From Paenibacillus sp. (lineage in GTDB: Bacteria > Bacillota > Bacilli > Paenibacillales > Paenibacillaceae), in assembly GCA_029256665.1 (NCBI GenBank), contig JAQSXN010000252.1, positions 1 to 6,223 of the forward strand: 6,223 nucleotides of DNA. The letters run 5' to 3'. The notes below the pieces were generated by a model, which worked only from the letters and a program-made list of their open reading frames with translations, searched no databases and had not been told where the DNA came from. Shown here piece by piece: positions 1-5,099 of this stretch. Both the position numbers and the translations under genes were made by a program. Each line of letters opens with the position of its first letter. The first letter of the stretch is position 1.

Positions 1-380
1 ATTTTGCCCTGCTCGACGAGCTGCATGAGCGCGGTTGCCGTAAACGACTTCGACACGGACGCGATCCTGAATACGCTGGCTGCCGGATCAACCGGCTTCT
101 TGGCTGCCAGATCGGCGTATCCGTATCCTTTTTGCGCGACGGTCTCGCCATCCTTGACGATGATAACCGATGCTCCGACATAATGGGGCTTGGCTTGCTC
201 CGACGCGAAGAAATCATCCAAAAACTTCGCCGCGTTGTCGGCGGTTAAAGCTTGTCCGGCGAGTTCTTCCGGAGCCGCATACGCGGCCGGGGCAATCAAG
301 CTGAACGCAATGGCGGCCGTTGCCGCCGTCTTGGCCCATAATGCCGGCCTTTTTCCTTTTTCAATCGATGGGTTCTGCAT
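1..380 (-). CDS. Secreted serine hydrolase, beta-lactamase/PBP-like family (5' part, truncated by window edge)
   Basis: The 126 visible codons begin with a typical Sec signal peptide: a basic stretch (KGKRPALWAK, residues 8-17), a hydrophobic core (about 18-33) and a probable cleavage site after AYA (residue 35). The mature part opens with a short helix-like segment, then VGASVIIVKDGE (69-80) and GYGYADL (85-91). Next comes FRIASVSKSFTATALMQLVE (104-123), which carries the SxxK active site: nucleophile Ser108 and general-base Lys111. This pattern is standard for class C beta-lactamase/esterase/DD-peptidase-like hydrolases (Pfam Beta-lactamase). The substrate cannot be told from this part; a role at the cell surface on peptidoglycan or a small ester or amide is likely. 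The ATG is at 378-380; a TTG directly before it has better spacing to the GGAG at 394-397 and is an alternative start. The gene is separated from rluF by a terminator and has its own candidate promoter. The YxN and KTG-like motifs lie outside the window. Confidence 0.88.
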   Translation of the reverse strand, partial: MQNPSIEKGKRPALWAKTAATAAIAFSLIAPAAYAAPEELAGQALTADNAAKFLDDFFASEQAKPHYVGASVIIVKDGETVAQKGYGYADLAAKKPVDPAASVFRIASVSKSFTATALMQLVEQGK

Positions 381-429
381 CAACGATCACTCACTCCGTT
401 TCCGTTTTGGATAAGTGCACCATCCCGTT

Positions 430-456
430 TACGGAAATGATAGAGTAATAGTTTCA
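430..456 (-). promoter_or_regulatory. Candidate ECF-sigma (SigW-like) promoter for the serine hydrolase
   Basis: Read on the minus strand, TGAAAC (456-451) is followed after 17 nt by CGTA (433-430). The Bacillus SigW/SigX/SigM class of ECF promoters has a TGAAAC-type -35 and a CGTA/CGTC -10 about 16-17 nt apart. Transcription would begin near 421, giving a leader of roughly 40 nt before the ATG at 380. Cell-envelope stress control of a secreted penicillin-binding-type hydrolase would fit the family; B. subtilis pbpE is SigW-dependent. A perfect TATAAT (464-459) nearby lacks a usable -35, so it looks less likely. Confidence 0.42.
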
Positions 457-510
457 TAATTATAGAAAATTTATGGTAAATTTCCCTATACGATTGGGCT
501 GCGGCTGCAC

Positions 511-559
511 AAACAACAAATACGCTCCCCTCTCCACCGCATCAGTGGAGTAGAGAGCG
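511..559 (-). terminator. Intrinsic terminator of the rluF transcription unit
   Basis: On the minus strand a 15-bp stem forms between 559-545 and 537-523. It has one A-A mismatch and two G-U wobbles, a 7-nt loop (544-538), and is followed by the U-rich tract TATTTGTTGTTT (522-511). Read on the plus strand, the two wobble pairs become C-A mismatches and there is no T-run. The structure therefore acts in the minus direction. It begins 14 nt after the rluF stop codon and isolates the serine hydrolase from the upstream genes. Confidence 0.85.
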
Positions 560-573
560 CATATGCACTTGCA

Positions 574-1275
574 TTATCTTGGCTGATACTGCAGCAGGCC
601 GAACAGCTCGCGACGCTCGTCCTCCGACAAGTCGCGCCACTTGCCGACTGGCAGCTCGCCGAGGTGAATATTCATGATCCGGACGCGCTTCAGCTTGCGC
701 ACATGATAGCCGAACGCTTCGCACATGCGGCGAATCTGCCGATTGCGGCCCTCCGTCAGGACGATCCGGAACGTTCGGTCGCCAACCCGGGTCACCTTGC
801 AAGGCAGCGTAAGACTTCCCAGCACTTTAACCCCTTGCGACATCCCCCGCACAAAGGCCTCCGTCAACGGCTTGTCCACGGTTACGATATATTCCTTCTC
901 GTGCTTCCCTTCGGATCGCAGAATCGGATTGACGACATCGCCGTCGTTCGTCATCAGGATCAGGCCTTCCGAATCCTTATCCAGTCGCCCGATGGGAAAA
1001 ATCCGTTCGGCATGGCCCACAAAATCGACGATATTGCCCTTAATATGGCTCTCGGACGTGCTCGTAATACCGACGGGCTTGTTAAGCGCAATGTATACAT
1101 GACGCCGCTGCTCGCCGATCCGCTTGCCGTTCACGCGAACGTCGTCCCCTTGCTCGGCCTGGCTGCCAAGCACCGCGATTTCGCCGTTAATGGTCACCTT
1201 GCCCGTCTCGACCAGCTTATCTGCCTCCCGGCGGGAGCAGAAGCCCGTCTCGCTTATAAATTTATTGATTCTCAC
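574..1275 (-). CDS. rluF: 23S rRNA pseudouridine synthase, RluF type
   Basis: The 233-aa protein converts a specific uridine of 23S rRNA to pseudouridine (U2604 in E. coli numbering for RluF; the target here is inferred). Residues 1-55 form an S4 RNA-binding domain (INKFISETGFCSRREADKLV). It is followed by the RsuA/RluB/E/F-family catalytic domain: ALNKPVGI (63-70), NIVDFVGHAERIFPIGRLDKDSEGL (81-105) with catalytic Asp99, KEYIVTV (127-133), and GRNRQIRRMCEAFGY (176-190). The phrases GMSQGV, RIMNIHLGELPVGKWRDL and DFVGHAERIFPIGRLD match E. coli RluF far better than RsuA, RluB or RluE as I remember them. The long basic C-terminal tail of E. coli RluF is absent. The start is GTG with a strong GAGGTGAG site 6 nt upstream (1282-1289). 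The gene lies 41 nt after the oxidoreductase and ends just before a terminator, so it is probably the last gene of its transcript. Confidence 0.92.
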   Translation of the reverse strand: MRINKFISETGFCSRREADKLVETGKVTINGEIAVLGSQAEQGDDVRVNGKRIGEQRRHVYIALNKPVGITSTSESHIKGNIVDFVGHAERIFPIGRLDKDSEGLILMTNDGDVVNPILRSEGKHEKEYIVTVDKPLTEAFVRGMSQGVKVLGSLTLPCKVTRVGDRTFRIVLTEGRNRQIRRMCEAFGYHVRKLKRVRIMNIHLGELPVGKWRDLSEDERRELFGLLQYQPR

Positions 1276-1291
1276 TGCTGTCTCACCTCGT

Positions 1292-1307
1292 TGTAGCGTA
1301 TGCTACA
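1292..1307. repeat. Perfect 6-bp inverted repeat just upstream of the rluF ribosome binding site
   Basis: TGTAGCGTATGCTACA has arms TGTAGC and GCTACA around a 4-nt loop. It lies in the 41-nt gap between the oxidoreductase stop and the rluF start, 2 nt before the Shine-Dalgarno sequence as read on the minus strand. In RNA it could form a small hairpin affecting rluF translation or mRNA processing; as DNA it could be an operator. No U-run follows in the minus direction, so it is not a terminator. Confidence 0.4.
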
Positions 1308-1316
1308 CTAACTTTT

Positions 1317-1991
1317 CTATTTCCGCAACAAGGCCGCCATCGGTTCCATTTCTTGCGAGGAAACGATCGTCGGGAACGTCCGGCCCGCCAGTGCGGCCGA
1401 CGCCATCGCCTGCGCGATCGTCTCCGCCCGAACCGGCTTGTACTTGCCGAGCGGACCGGCGTACAAGAAGGAGCCCCAGTCCGACAGACGGGCAGCCATT
1501 CGCTCCCCGAAGCGGGATTCGCCTCTATCGCCCAAGATGAGCGAAGGTCGGAAGAGATGCAGCGATCGCAGCGACATGGCTTGCAGATCACGCTCTAGAC
1601 GCCCTTTCACCCCTGTATAGAAGAAGATCGAATTCGCGTTGGCGCCTATCGACGACACCAGCATCAGCCTCTCGGCCCCCCCGCGCTTAGCAAGCTTAGC
1701 CAGCTCCATCGGGTAGTGATAATCCACCCGCTCGAAGCTTGGCTTGGAGCCTGCTTTCTTCATCGTCGTCCCTAACGCGCAATAGACGTCCGCGCCTTCG
1801 AAGAGCTCGTTCGACAGCTCGCCGAGCTTCTCGAAATCAATCACAAGCTGCGTCAGCCTTGGATGCGCGATGTTGATTCTTCGGCGCACGAGCACCGTAA
1901 CATTATCGTATTCTTTGGTCCCGATCAGCAGCTTTACCAGCTCCCCGCCCACTAATCCGGTTGCACCCGCAATGACCGCTCTTCGCCCCAT
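1317..1991 (-). CDS. NAD(P)-binding oxidoreductase, atypical short-chain dehydrogenase (HTATIP2/TIP30-like)
   Basis: The 224-aa protein has an N-terminal Rossmann fold with the dinucleotide motif GATGLVG (residues 9-15). It then has VLVRR (33-37), ADVYCALGTTMKKAGS (67-82), RLMLVSSIGANANS (108-121), YTGVKG (125-130) and LFRPSLILGDR (146-156). Tyr125 and Lys129 form the YxxxK pair of short-chain dehydrogenases, with Ser113/Ser114 in the usual serine position. CxLGTT-KKAGS and YxxVKGxxE are typical of the HTATIP2-like group of NAD(P)H-binding proteins. The substrate is unknown and I would not guess it. The ATG at 1989-1991 has a GGGAGAGGG site 6 nt upstream and begins right at the Rossmann strand. 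An in-frame extension to 2060 adds 23 residues without family character. The gene sits 74 nt after the kinase and 41 nt before rluF, all co-directional with no terminator visible between them. Confidence 0.85.
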   Translation of the reverse strand: MGRRAVIAGATGLVGGELVKLLIGTKEYDNVTVLVRRRINIAHPRLTQLVIDFEKLGELSNELFEGADVYCALGTTMKKAGSKPSFERVDYHYPMELAKLAKRGGAERLMLVSSIGANANSIFFYTGVKGRLERDLQAMSLRSLHLFRPSLILGDRGESRFGERMAARLSDWGSFLYAGPLGKYKPVRAETIAQAMASAALAGRTFPTIVSSQEMEPMAALLRK

Positions 1992-2065
1992 CCGTGACCC
2001 TCTCCCTCTATATAATCCGTTTAACCTCATCCTGTTTGCATTCGCCCATTCTAACATCATACGTT

Positions 2066-3886
2066 TTATTGCGCCGCAAGGAGCTCTTCTTCGGGCTCCT
2101 TCTTAAGTGCCGGCAGCGTTACTTTAACGGATGTGCCGACGTTAACTTGACTTTGGATATCCAGCGTGCCTTGATGGCTGGTAATGATGCGCTGGCTGAC
2201 CATGATGCCGAGTCCCGTTCCCGTCTCCTTGGCCGTAAAGAACGGATCTCCGATCTTCGATATCATCTCTTCGGGGATGCCGACGCCTTCGTCCGTGATG
2301 GAGATCGCGATCCGATCGCCCTTGCGCTGGATGGAGATATGTACGGAGCCGCCCCCCGGCATGGCTTCGATCGCATTCTTAAGCAGATTGATAAACACTT
2401 GCTTCAATTGATTCTCCTCGCACGAAATGCGGCATTCATCTTCCGTAATCACCGTGCGGAACACGATATTATGAAGATGCGCTTCGCTATCCAGAAATAC
2501 GAGCACGTCGTTCATGACGTTGCGAACATCCTTCGTGACAAACTTCGTCGCCTGCGGCTTAGCCAGAATAAGGAACTCGCCAACGATCAGATTAATGCGG
2601 TCCAGCTCCGACAACATCAGATTCACATGCAACTGGTTGAGCTTCTGGCTCTGCTGCTGCAGCTGCAGGAAACCCCGCAGCGTCGTCAGCGGATTGCGGA
2701 TTTCGTGGGCGACCCCCGCGGCAAGCTGCCCTACCGTCGTCAGCTTCTCCGAGCGGCGAAGCAGCTCCTCCATCCGATTGCGGCTTCTCATGTCGCGGCA
2801 GATGCTCGCGAACGCCCGGATGGTTCCATCCGAATCGCGAATCGGCGATACCATGACGCTTACGGGAATAATCTCGCCGGACTTGGTCATGCGCACCGTC
2901 TCTTGAGCCGGCAGCTTCTTGCCCGCAAGGAGCAGGCCGATCATCTGGCGCTTCTCCATCCGGTGGGTATCCGGCACGGTCGGGAACCGCATGCCCATCG
3001 CCTCCGCTTCCGTATAGCCGAACAGCTGCTCGAACGCGCGGTTGATTTGAATCACTTTGCCATCAAGATCCATCAGATGGATCGCGTCGTAGGAATGATT
3101 AATAAACGATTCCAGATGCTCTTTCATCCGGCGATTCTCTTCGAAAGCCTTGCGCAGCTTGCTCATGTATATGCTGAGATTCTGGGACATGGCGTTGATT
3201 TTGAGGGCAAGCAGACCGAATTCATCCTTGCGCTTGATCAGGATCGGCTTGTGGAACCGTACGGAAGATACTTCGTTAACCTTCCATAATATATCCTTAA
3301 GAGGCCGAATCATCACGCCGACCAAGACATAGGTAAGAATCATCATGAGGAGGAGGAACACGCCCGTATAAAGGAGGGCATTGGAGCGTTTCGTTCCGAG
3401 CATCATGCTGATGCCGGATTGATCGAATACGATGCTGACGACGTAGCCTTTAAGGCTGGGACTGGCCATGAAGCTGCGATAATAGGATTTTCCGTCGAAT
3501 TTGATCGTATGATATTGCAGCGTCTTGTCTCTTTGCGCTTGCGCAATAAGCCTATCGTTGTTAGCATCTAGATAGGCATACGTGCCGTAAGCTACGTCGC
3601 TGGAGTTATTTCGGAATACCGTGATTTCCTTCACGAAAGGGTTGACCCTGCGGATCTGGCGGAAGATCTCGTCCGGCGCGACCAGACTGCCGTTGCTGTA
3701 CAGCATCAATCGGCTCTCGTAGTCGGCGACCGATTGCTCGGCTTGGACGGAAGAATGGCTCATGGAATCCTCCATCAGCCTCTCGTAGCCCTGCAACATC
3801 GAATATTCGCTGACCAAATGGTACAGAATGACTACGGAAACTAGCATAAGCGTGATTGCCGCCGTCAGCTTGGACTTGATCGACAA
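2066..3886 (-). CDS. Membrane sensor histidine kinase, sporulation-kinase type (TM-TM-HAMP-PAS-HisKA-HATPase)
   Basis: The product (606 aa from the TTG at 3884-3886) autophosphorylates on histidine and passes phosphate to a response regulator. Order: TM1 (about 7-25); extracytoplasmic sensor (26-168, class not recognised, possibly Cache-like near YYRSF/GYVVSIVFD); TM2 (170-193); HAMP (194-244); PAS with its PAC end (about 260-366); HisKA with His394 in GVAHEIRNPLTTLRGFLQL; then a HATPase with N box (Asn500/Asn504 in NLLKNAIEAMPGG), G1 DEGVGIP (532-538), F box DPFF (547-550) and G2 GTGLG (556-560). The H-box wording strongly resembles the B. subtilis KinA/KinB/KinE sporulation kinases. No response regulator is adjacent, as is usual for phosphorelay kinases feeding Spo0F. 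Start choice: the frame is open to a TTG at 3916 with no Shine-Dalgarno, whereas the TTG at 3886 has AAGGGTGGG 7 nt upstream and places TM1 at a normal position. Specific function is inferred, hence no symbol. Confidence 0.9.
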   Translation of the reverse strand: MSIKSKLTAAITLMLVSVVILYHLVSEYSMLQGYERLMEDSMSHSSVQAEQSVADYESRLMLYSNGSLVAPDEIFRQIRRVNPFVKEITVFRNNSSDVAYGTYAYLDANNDRLIAQAQRDKTLQYHTIKFDGKSYYRSFMASPSLKGYVVSIVFDQSGISMMLGTKRSNALLYTGVFLLLMMILTYVLVGVMIRPLKDILWKVNEVSSVRFHKPILIKRKDEFGLLALKINAMSQNLSIYMSKLRKAFEENRRMKEHLESFINHSYDAIHLMDLDGKVIQINRAFEQLFGYTEAEAMGMRFPTVPDTHRMEKRQMIGLLLAGKKLPAQETVRMTKSGEIIPVSVMVSPIRDSDGTIRAFASICRDMRSRNRMEELLRRSEKLTTVGQLAAGVAHEIRNPLTTLRGFLQLQQQSQKLNQLHVNLMLSELDRINLIVGEFLILAKPQATKFVTKDVRNVMNDVLVFLDSEAHLHNIVFRTVITEDECRISCEENQLKQVFINLLKNAIEAMPGGGSVHISIQRKGDRIAISITDEGVGIPEEMISKIGDPFFTAKETGTGLGIMVSQRIITSHQGTLDIQSQVNVGTSVKVTLPALKKEPEEELLAAQ

Positions 3887-3893
3887 GGAACGA

Positions 3894-3902
3894 CCCACCC
3901 TT
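3894..3902 (-). promoter_or_regulatory. Ribosome binding site deciding the kinase start
   Basis: AAGGGTGGG on the minus strand lies 7 nt before the TTG at 3886-3884. It is the only good Shine-Dalgarno-like sequence among the candidate starts. It falls inside the longer reading frame that would begin at 3916, which argues for the shorter protein. Confidence 0.55.
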
Positions 3903-3967
3903 CGCACGATGATCAAGGAGTCTTGCTAATCGAACATATCCACATTTCACTCACATTACTCACATAT

Positions 3968-3996
3968 ATTATACACAATCGTGGATGGAATGTGCG
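3968..3996 (-). promoter_or_regulatory. Candidate SigA promoter of the histidine kinase
   Basis: On the minus strand a perfect TATAAT (3973-3968) lies 17 nt after CGCACA (3996-3991), which matches the last three bases of TTGACA. Transcription would start near 3961, giving a leader of about 75 nt. The -35 is weak, so an activator is possible. A one-mismatch DnaA box (4003-4011) sits 6 nt upstream of the -35, and another (3936-3944) lies in the leader. Confidence 0.45.
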
Positions 3997-4004
3997 TAAC
4001 TTTG

Positions 4005-4032
4005 TTGATAACAAATAAGTTATCCACATAAT
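4005..4032 (+). promoter_or_regulatory. Candidate SigA promoter of tadA, overlapped by DnaA boxes
   Basis: TTGATA (4005-4010) and CATAAT (4027-4032) each match the SigA consensus at 5 of 6 positions, with a 16-nt spacer. Transcription would begin near 4039, about 60 nt before the ATG. The -35 lies inside a reverse DnaA-like box, the perfect box fills most of the spacer, and the fourth box covers the -10 edge and start region. DnaA bound here would be expected to block polymerase. Confidence 0.5.
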
Positions 4033-4087
4033 TATCCACCGCCTGTTAACACCGGAATATTTGTTCGTTGTACAAGCGGCAAACACT

Positions 4088-4093
4088 AGGAGA
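4088..4093 (+). promoter_or_regulatory. Ribosome binding site of tadA
   Basis: AGGAGA lies 6 nt before the ATG at 4100. It decides against the upstream in-frame TTG at 4061, which has no such site. Confidence 0.8.
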
Positions 4094-4099
4094 TCGAAT

Positions 4100-4564
4100 A
4101 TGAGAAGAGAACAAGAGGATCGCGAGTGGATGCTGGAAGCCATTGCCGAGGCTGAGAAAGCGGAGGCGATCGGCGAGGTTCCAATCGGCGCGGTCATTGT
4201 CCGGAATAACGAAATCATCGGGCGCGGCCATAATCTCAGAGAGACGAAGCATGACCCTACCGCGCACGCGGAGCTGGTCGCCATTCGCGACGCCTGCGAC
4301 CGGATCGGCGCTTGGCGGCTGCTGGACTGCACGCTCTACGTCACGCTGGAGCCATGCCCCATGTGCGCCGGGGCGCTTGTCCAGTCCCGCGTCAAACGCG
4401 TCGTATACGGCACGGTGGATCCCAAGGCCGGCTGCGCCGGAACGCTTATGAACCTACTACAAGAGCCCCGTTTCAATCACGAAACGGAGCTCACAAGCGG
4501 CGTCCTGCAAGCGGAATGCGCTATGCTGCTTACCCGGTTTTTCCGTAGGTTGCGAAATCGTTGA
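4100..4564 (+). CDS. tadA: tRNA-specific adenosine deaminase TadA
   Basis: The 154-aa enzyme deaminates adenosine 34 of tRNA(Arg)(ACG) to inosine, letting one tRNA read CGU, CGC and CGA. It is normally essential and acts in the cytoplasm as a homodimer. The cytidine-deaminase fold is clear: VPIGAVIV (27-34), then HAE (56-58) with zinc ligand His56 and proton-shuttle Glu58, then TLEPCPMCAGAL (82-93) with zinc ligands Cys86 and Cys89. YGTVDPKAGCAGT (103-115) and the EPRFNHE region (122-128) are typical of bacterial TadA, and length is normal (E. coli 167, Bacillus about 160). An in-frame TTG at 4061 would add 13 residues but lacks a ribosome binding site. In B. subtilis tadA precedes the SRP RNA gene and dnaX near oriC; here a convergent Spo0E-like gene follows instead, with 7 nt between the stops. 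Confidence 0.95.
   Translation: MRREQEDREWMLEAIAEAEKAEAIGEVPIGAVIVRNNEIIGRGHNLRETKHDPTAHAELVAIRDACDRIGAWRLLDCTLYVTLEPCPMCAGALVQSRVKRVVYGTVDPKAGCAGTLMNLLQEPRFNHETELTSGVLQAECAMLLTRFFRRLRNR
4463..4492 (+). repeat. Strong inverted repeat inside tadA
   Basis: The arms 4463-4474 and 4481-4492 pair over 12 positions with one C-A mismatch, around the loop AATCAC. The core is CCGTTTC/GAAACGG. It lies about 70 nt before the tadA stop and has no T-run. It overlaps codons for the conserved EPRFNHE segment, so it may be a by-product of coding sequence. Confidence 0.35.
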
Positions 4565-4571
4565 GAAGCAT

Positions 4572-4769
4572 CTATTTCTTTATATCTCTTAGATTGGACG
4601 TGTGATGAAGCTCATCTCGTTGCATGTACTGCAGCGCAACAATGAGCTGGTCGGCCTCTTCGCTTATGGCTAGTACGGCCGGATCTGTCAAACTGCCTCG
4701 CGCTTCGGCAATCTCATGAAGCTTGAGCCTAAGCGATTGCAACTGAGTCAGCAGAAGTTGTTTATCCAT
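4572..4769 (-). CDS. Spo0E-like aspartyl-phosphate phosphatase
   Basis: This small protein (65 aa from the ATG at 4769) is predicted to be two helices: QLQSLRLKLHEIAEA (9-23), the turn RGSLTDPAVLAI (24-35), then SEEADQLIVALQYM (36-49). The LR-L spacing, the LTDP-VL turn and the S-E-x-D-LI helix match the Spo0E family, which strips phosphate from Spo0A~P and so delays sporulation. The family signature SQELD is here SEEAD (36-40): Ser36 and Asp40 are kept, Gln and Leu are replaced. Target is inferred from family. Start is uncertain: the ATG has only a weak GAAG upstream, while AAGGAG (4790-4795) lies too close to an in-frame GTG at 4787 and rather far from the ATG. The gene converges on tadA with a 7-nt gap. 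It lies in the same neighbourhood as the sporulation-type kinase, but on the other side of tadA. Confidence 0.75.
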   Translation of the reverse strand: MDKQLLLTQLQSLRLKLHEIAEARGSLTDPAVLAISEEADQLIVALQYMQRDELHHTSNLRDIKK

Positions 4770-4822
4770 AATCGCTTCGAGGCACACTCCTTATCTTGGA
4801 AGACTTAGCTAGGAATAGTTCC

Positions 4823-4828
4823 ATTATA
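4823..4828 (-). promoter_or_regulatory. Candidate -10 element of the spo0E-like gene
   Basis: A perfect TATAAT on the minus strand lies about 54 nt before the ATG at 4769. No good -35 exists at 16-18 nt (CAAACT at 4851-4846 is the best at 17 nt). This is the pattern of an activator-dependent promoter. Spo0A-box-like sites lie about 45 and 80 nt upstream of the inferred start point. Confidence 0.35.
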
Positions 4829-4859
4829 CTCCGTCATTACCAAAGAGTTTGTAAAAACT

Positions 4860-4898
4860 TGTCGACGAATGGCAATAATTTTCATGCACGTTTCGACA
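4860..4898. promoter_or_regulatory. Pair of Spo0A-box-like sites upstream of the spo0E-like gene
   Basis: The 0A box consensus is TGTCGAA. A perfect copy lies on the minus strand at 4898-4892, and a 6-of-7 copy, TGTCGAC, lies on the plus strand at 4860-4866. They face each other as a TGTCGA/TCGACA inverted repeat. The motif is short: the same 7-mer also occurs inside coding sequence at 49-55 and 1810-1816, so chance is a real explanation. Confidence 0.3.
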
Positions 4899-5070
4899 GA
4901 TGCGTTTATATTTGCCATTTTGGTAGAACCGCAGACCTATGGACCATCCTTTACGCATACTTTCCCGAAACTGATCGCAATTGTATTATAAGATGCGATA
5001 AAGTAAAATGACTTCATATATAGCGTTGGAAAACGTATGCCTTCCCGTCATTATAATGAGAAAAGCTTCA

Positions 5071-5099
5071 ATTACTCATAAAAGCTAATGTGTTAAAAT
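5071..5099 (+). promoter_or_regulatory. Weak candidate promoter of murE
   Basis: ATTACT (5071-5076) and TAAAAT (5094-5099) with a 17-nt spacer match the SigA consensus at 3 of 6 and 5 of 6 positions. A perfect TATAAT at 5052-5057 is an alternative -10, but its best -35 (TTGGAA at 5026-5031) is 20 nt away. Either could serve, giving a leader of about 20 or 60 nt. Confidence 0.3.

Larger units (their letters stand above)
3936..4040. promoter_or_regulatory. Cluster of four DnaA-box-like sites in the kinase/tadA divergent promoter region
   Basis: The consensus is TTATCCACA. TTATCCACA at 4020-4028 (plus strand) is perfect. TTATCCACC at 4032-4040 (plus), TTATCAACA at 4011-4003 (minus) and ATATCCACA at 3936-3944 (plus) each have one mismatch. 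The boxes at 4003 and 4020 face each other as an imperfect palindrome with 10-nt arms (9 of 10 matching) around AAATAA. The boxes at 4020 and 4032 are direct repeats offset by 12 nt. All lie in non-coding DNA over the predicted tadA promoter and beside the kinase promoter. DnaA binding is inferred from the motif only. Confidence 0.6.

Noticed and set aside
664..1296. Long plus-strand open frame opposite rluF
   Set aside because: Antisense shadow; the minus-strand protein has S4 and pseudouridine synthase motifs.
1992..2060. N-terminal extension of the oxidoreductase by 23 residues
   Set aside because: The ATG at 1991 has a clear Shine-Dalgarno and begins at the Rossmann fold; the extension spans the intergenic gap and looks non-coding.
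2078..2101. 7-bp inverted repeat AAGGAGC/GCTCCTT as a kinase terminator
   Set aside because: It lies inside the last kinase codons with a 10-nt loop and no U-run follows, so read-through into the next gene is more likely.
1994..3289. 431-codon plus-strand open frame opposite the kinase
   Set aside because: It is rich in His, Arg, Leu and Gln as expected of the antisense of a GC-rich gene, and shows no domain; the kinase on the minus strand is unambiguous.
4762..4770. TTATCCATA as a fifth DnaA box
   Set aside because: It overlaps the start codons of the spo0E-like gene (Met-Asp-Lys), stands alone, and has one mismatch, so coding constraint and chance explain it.
4796..5011. 71-codon open frame on the plus strand
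   Set aside because: It begins with TTG without a ribosome binding site, overlaps the spo0E-like promoter region, and its sequence is low-GC and shows no family character.
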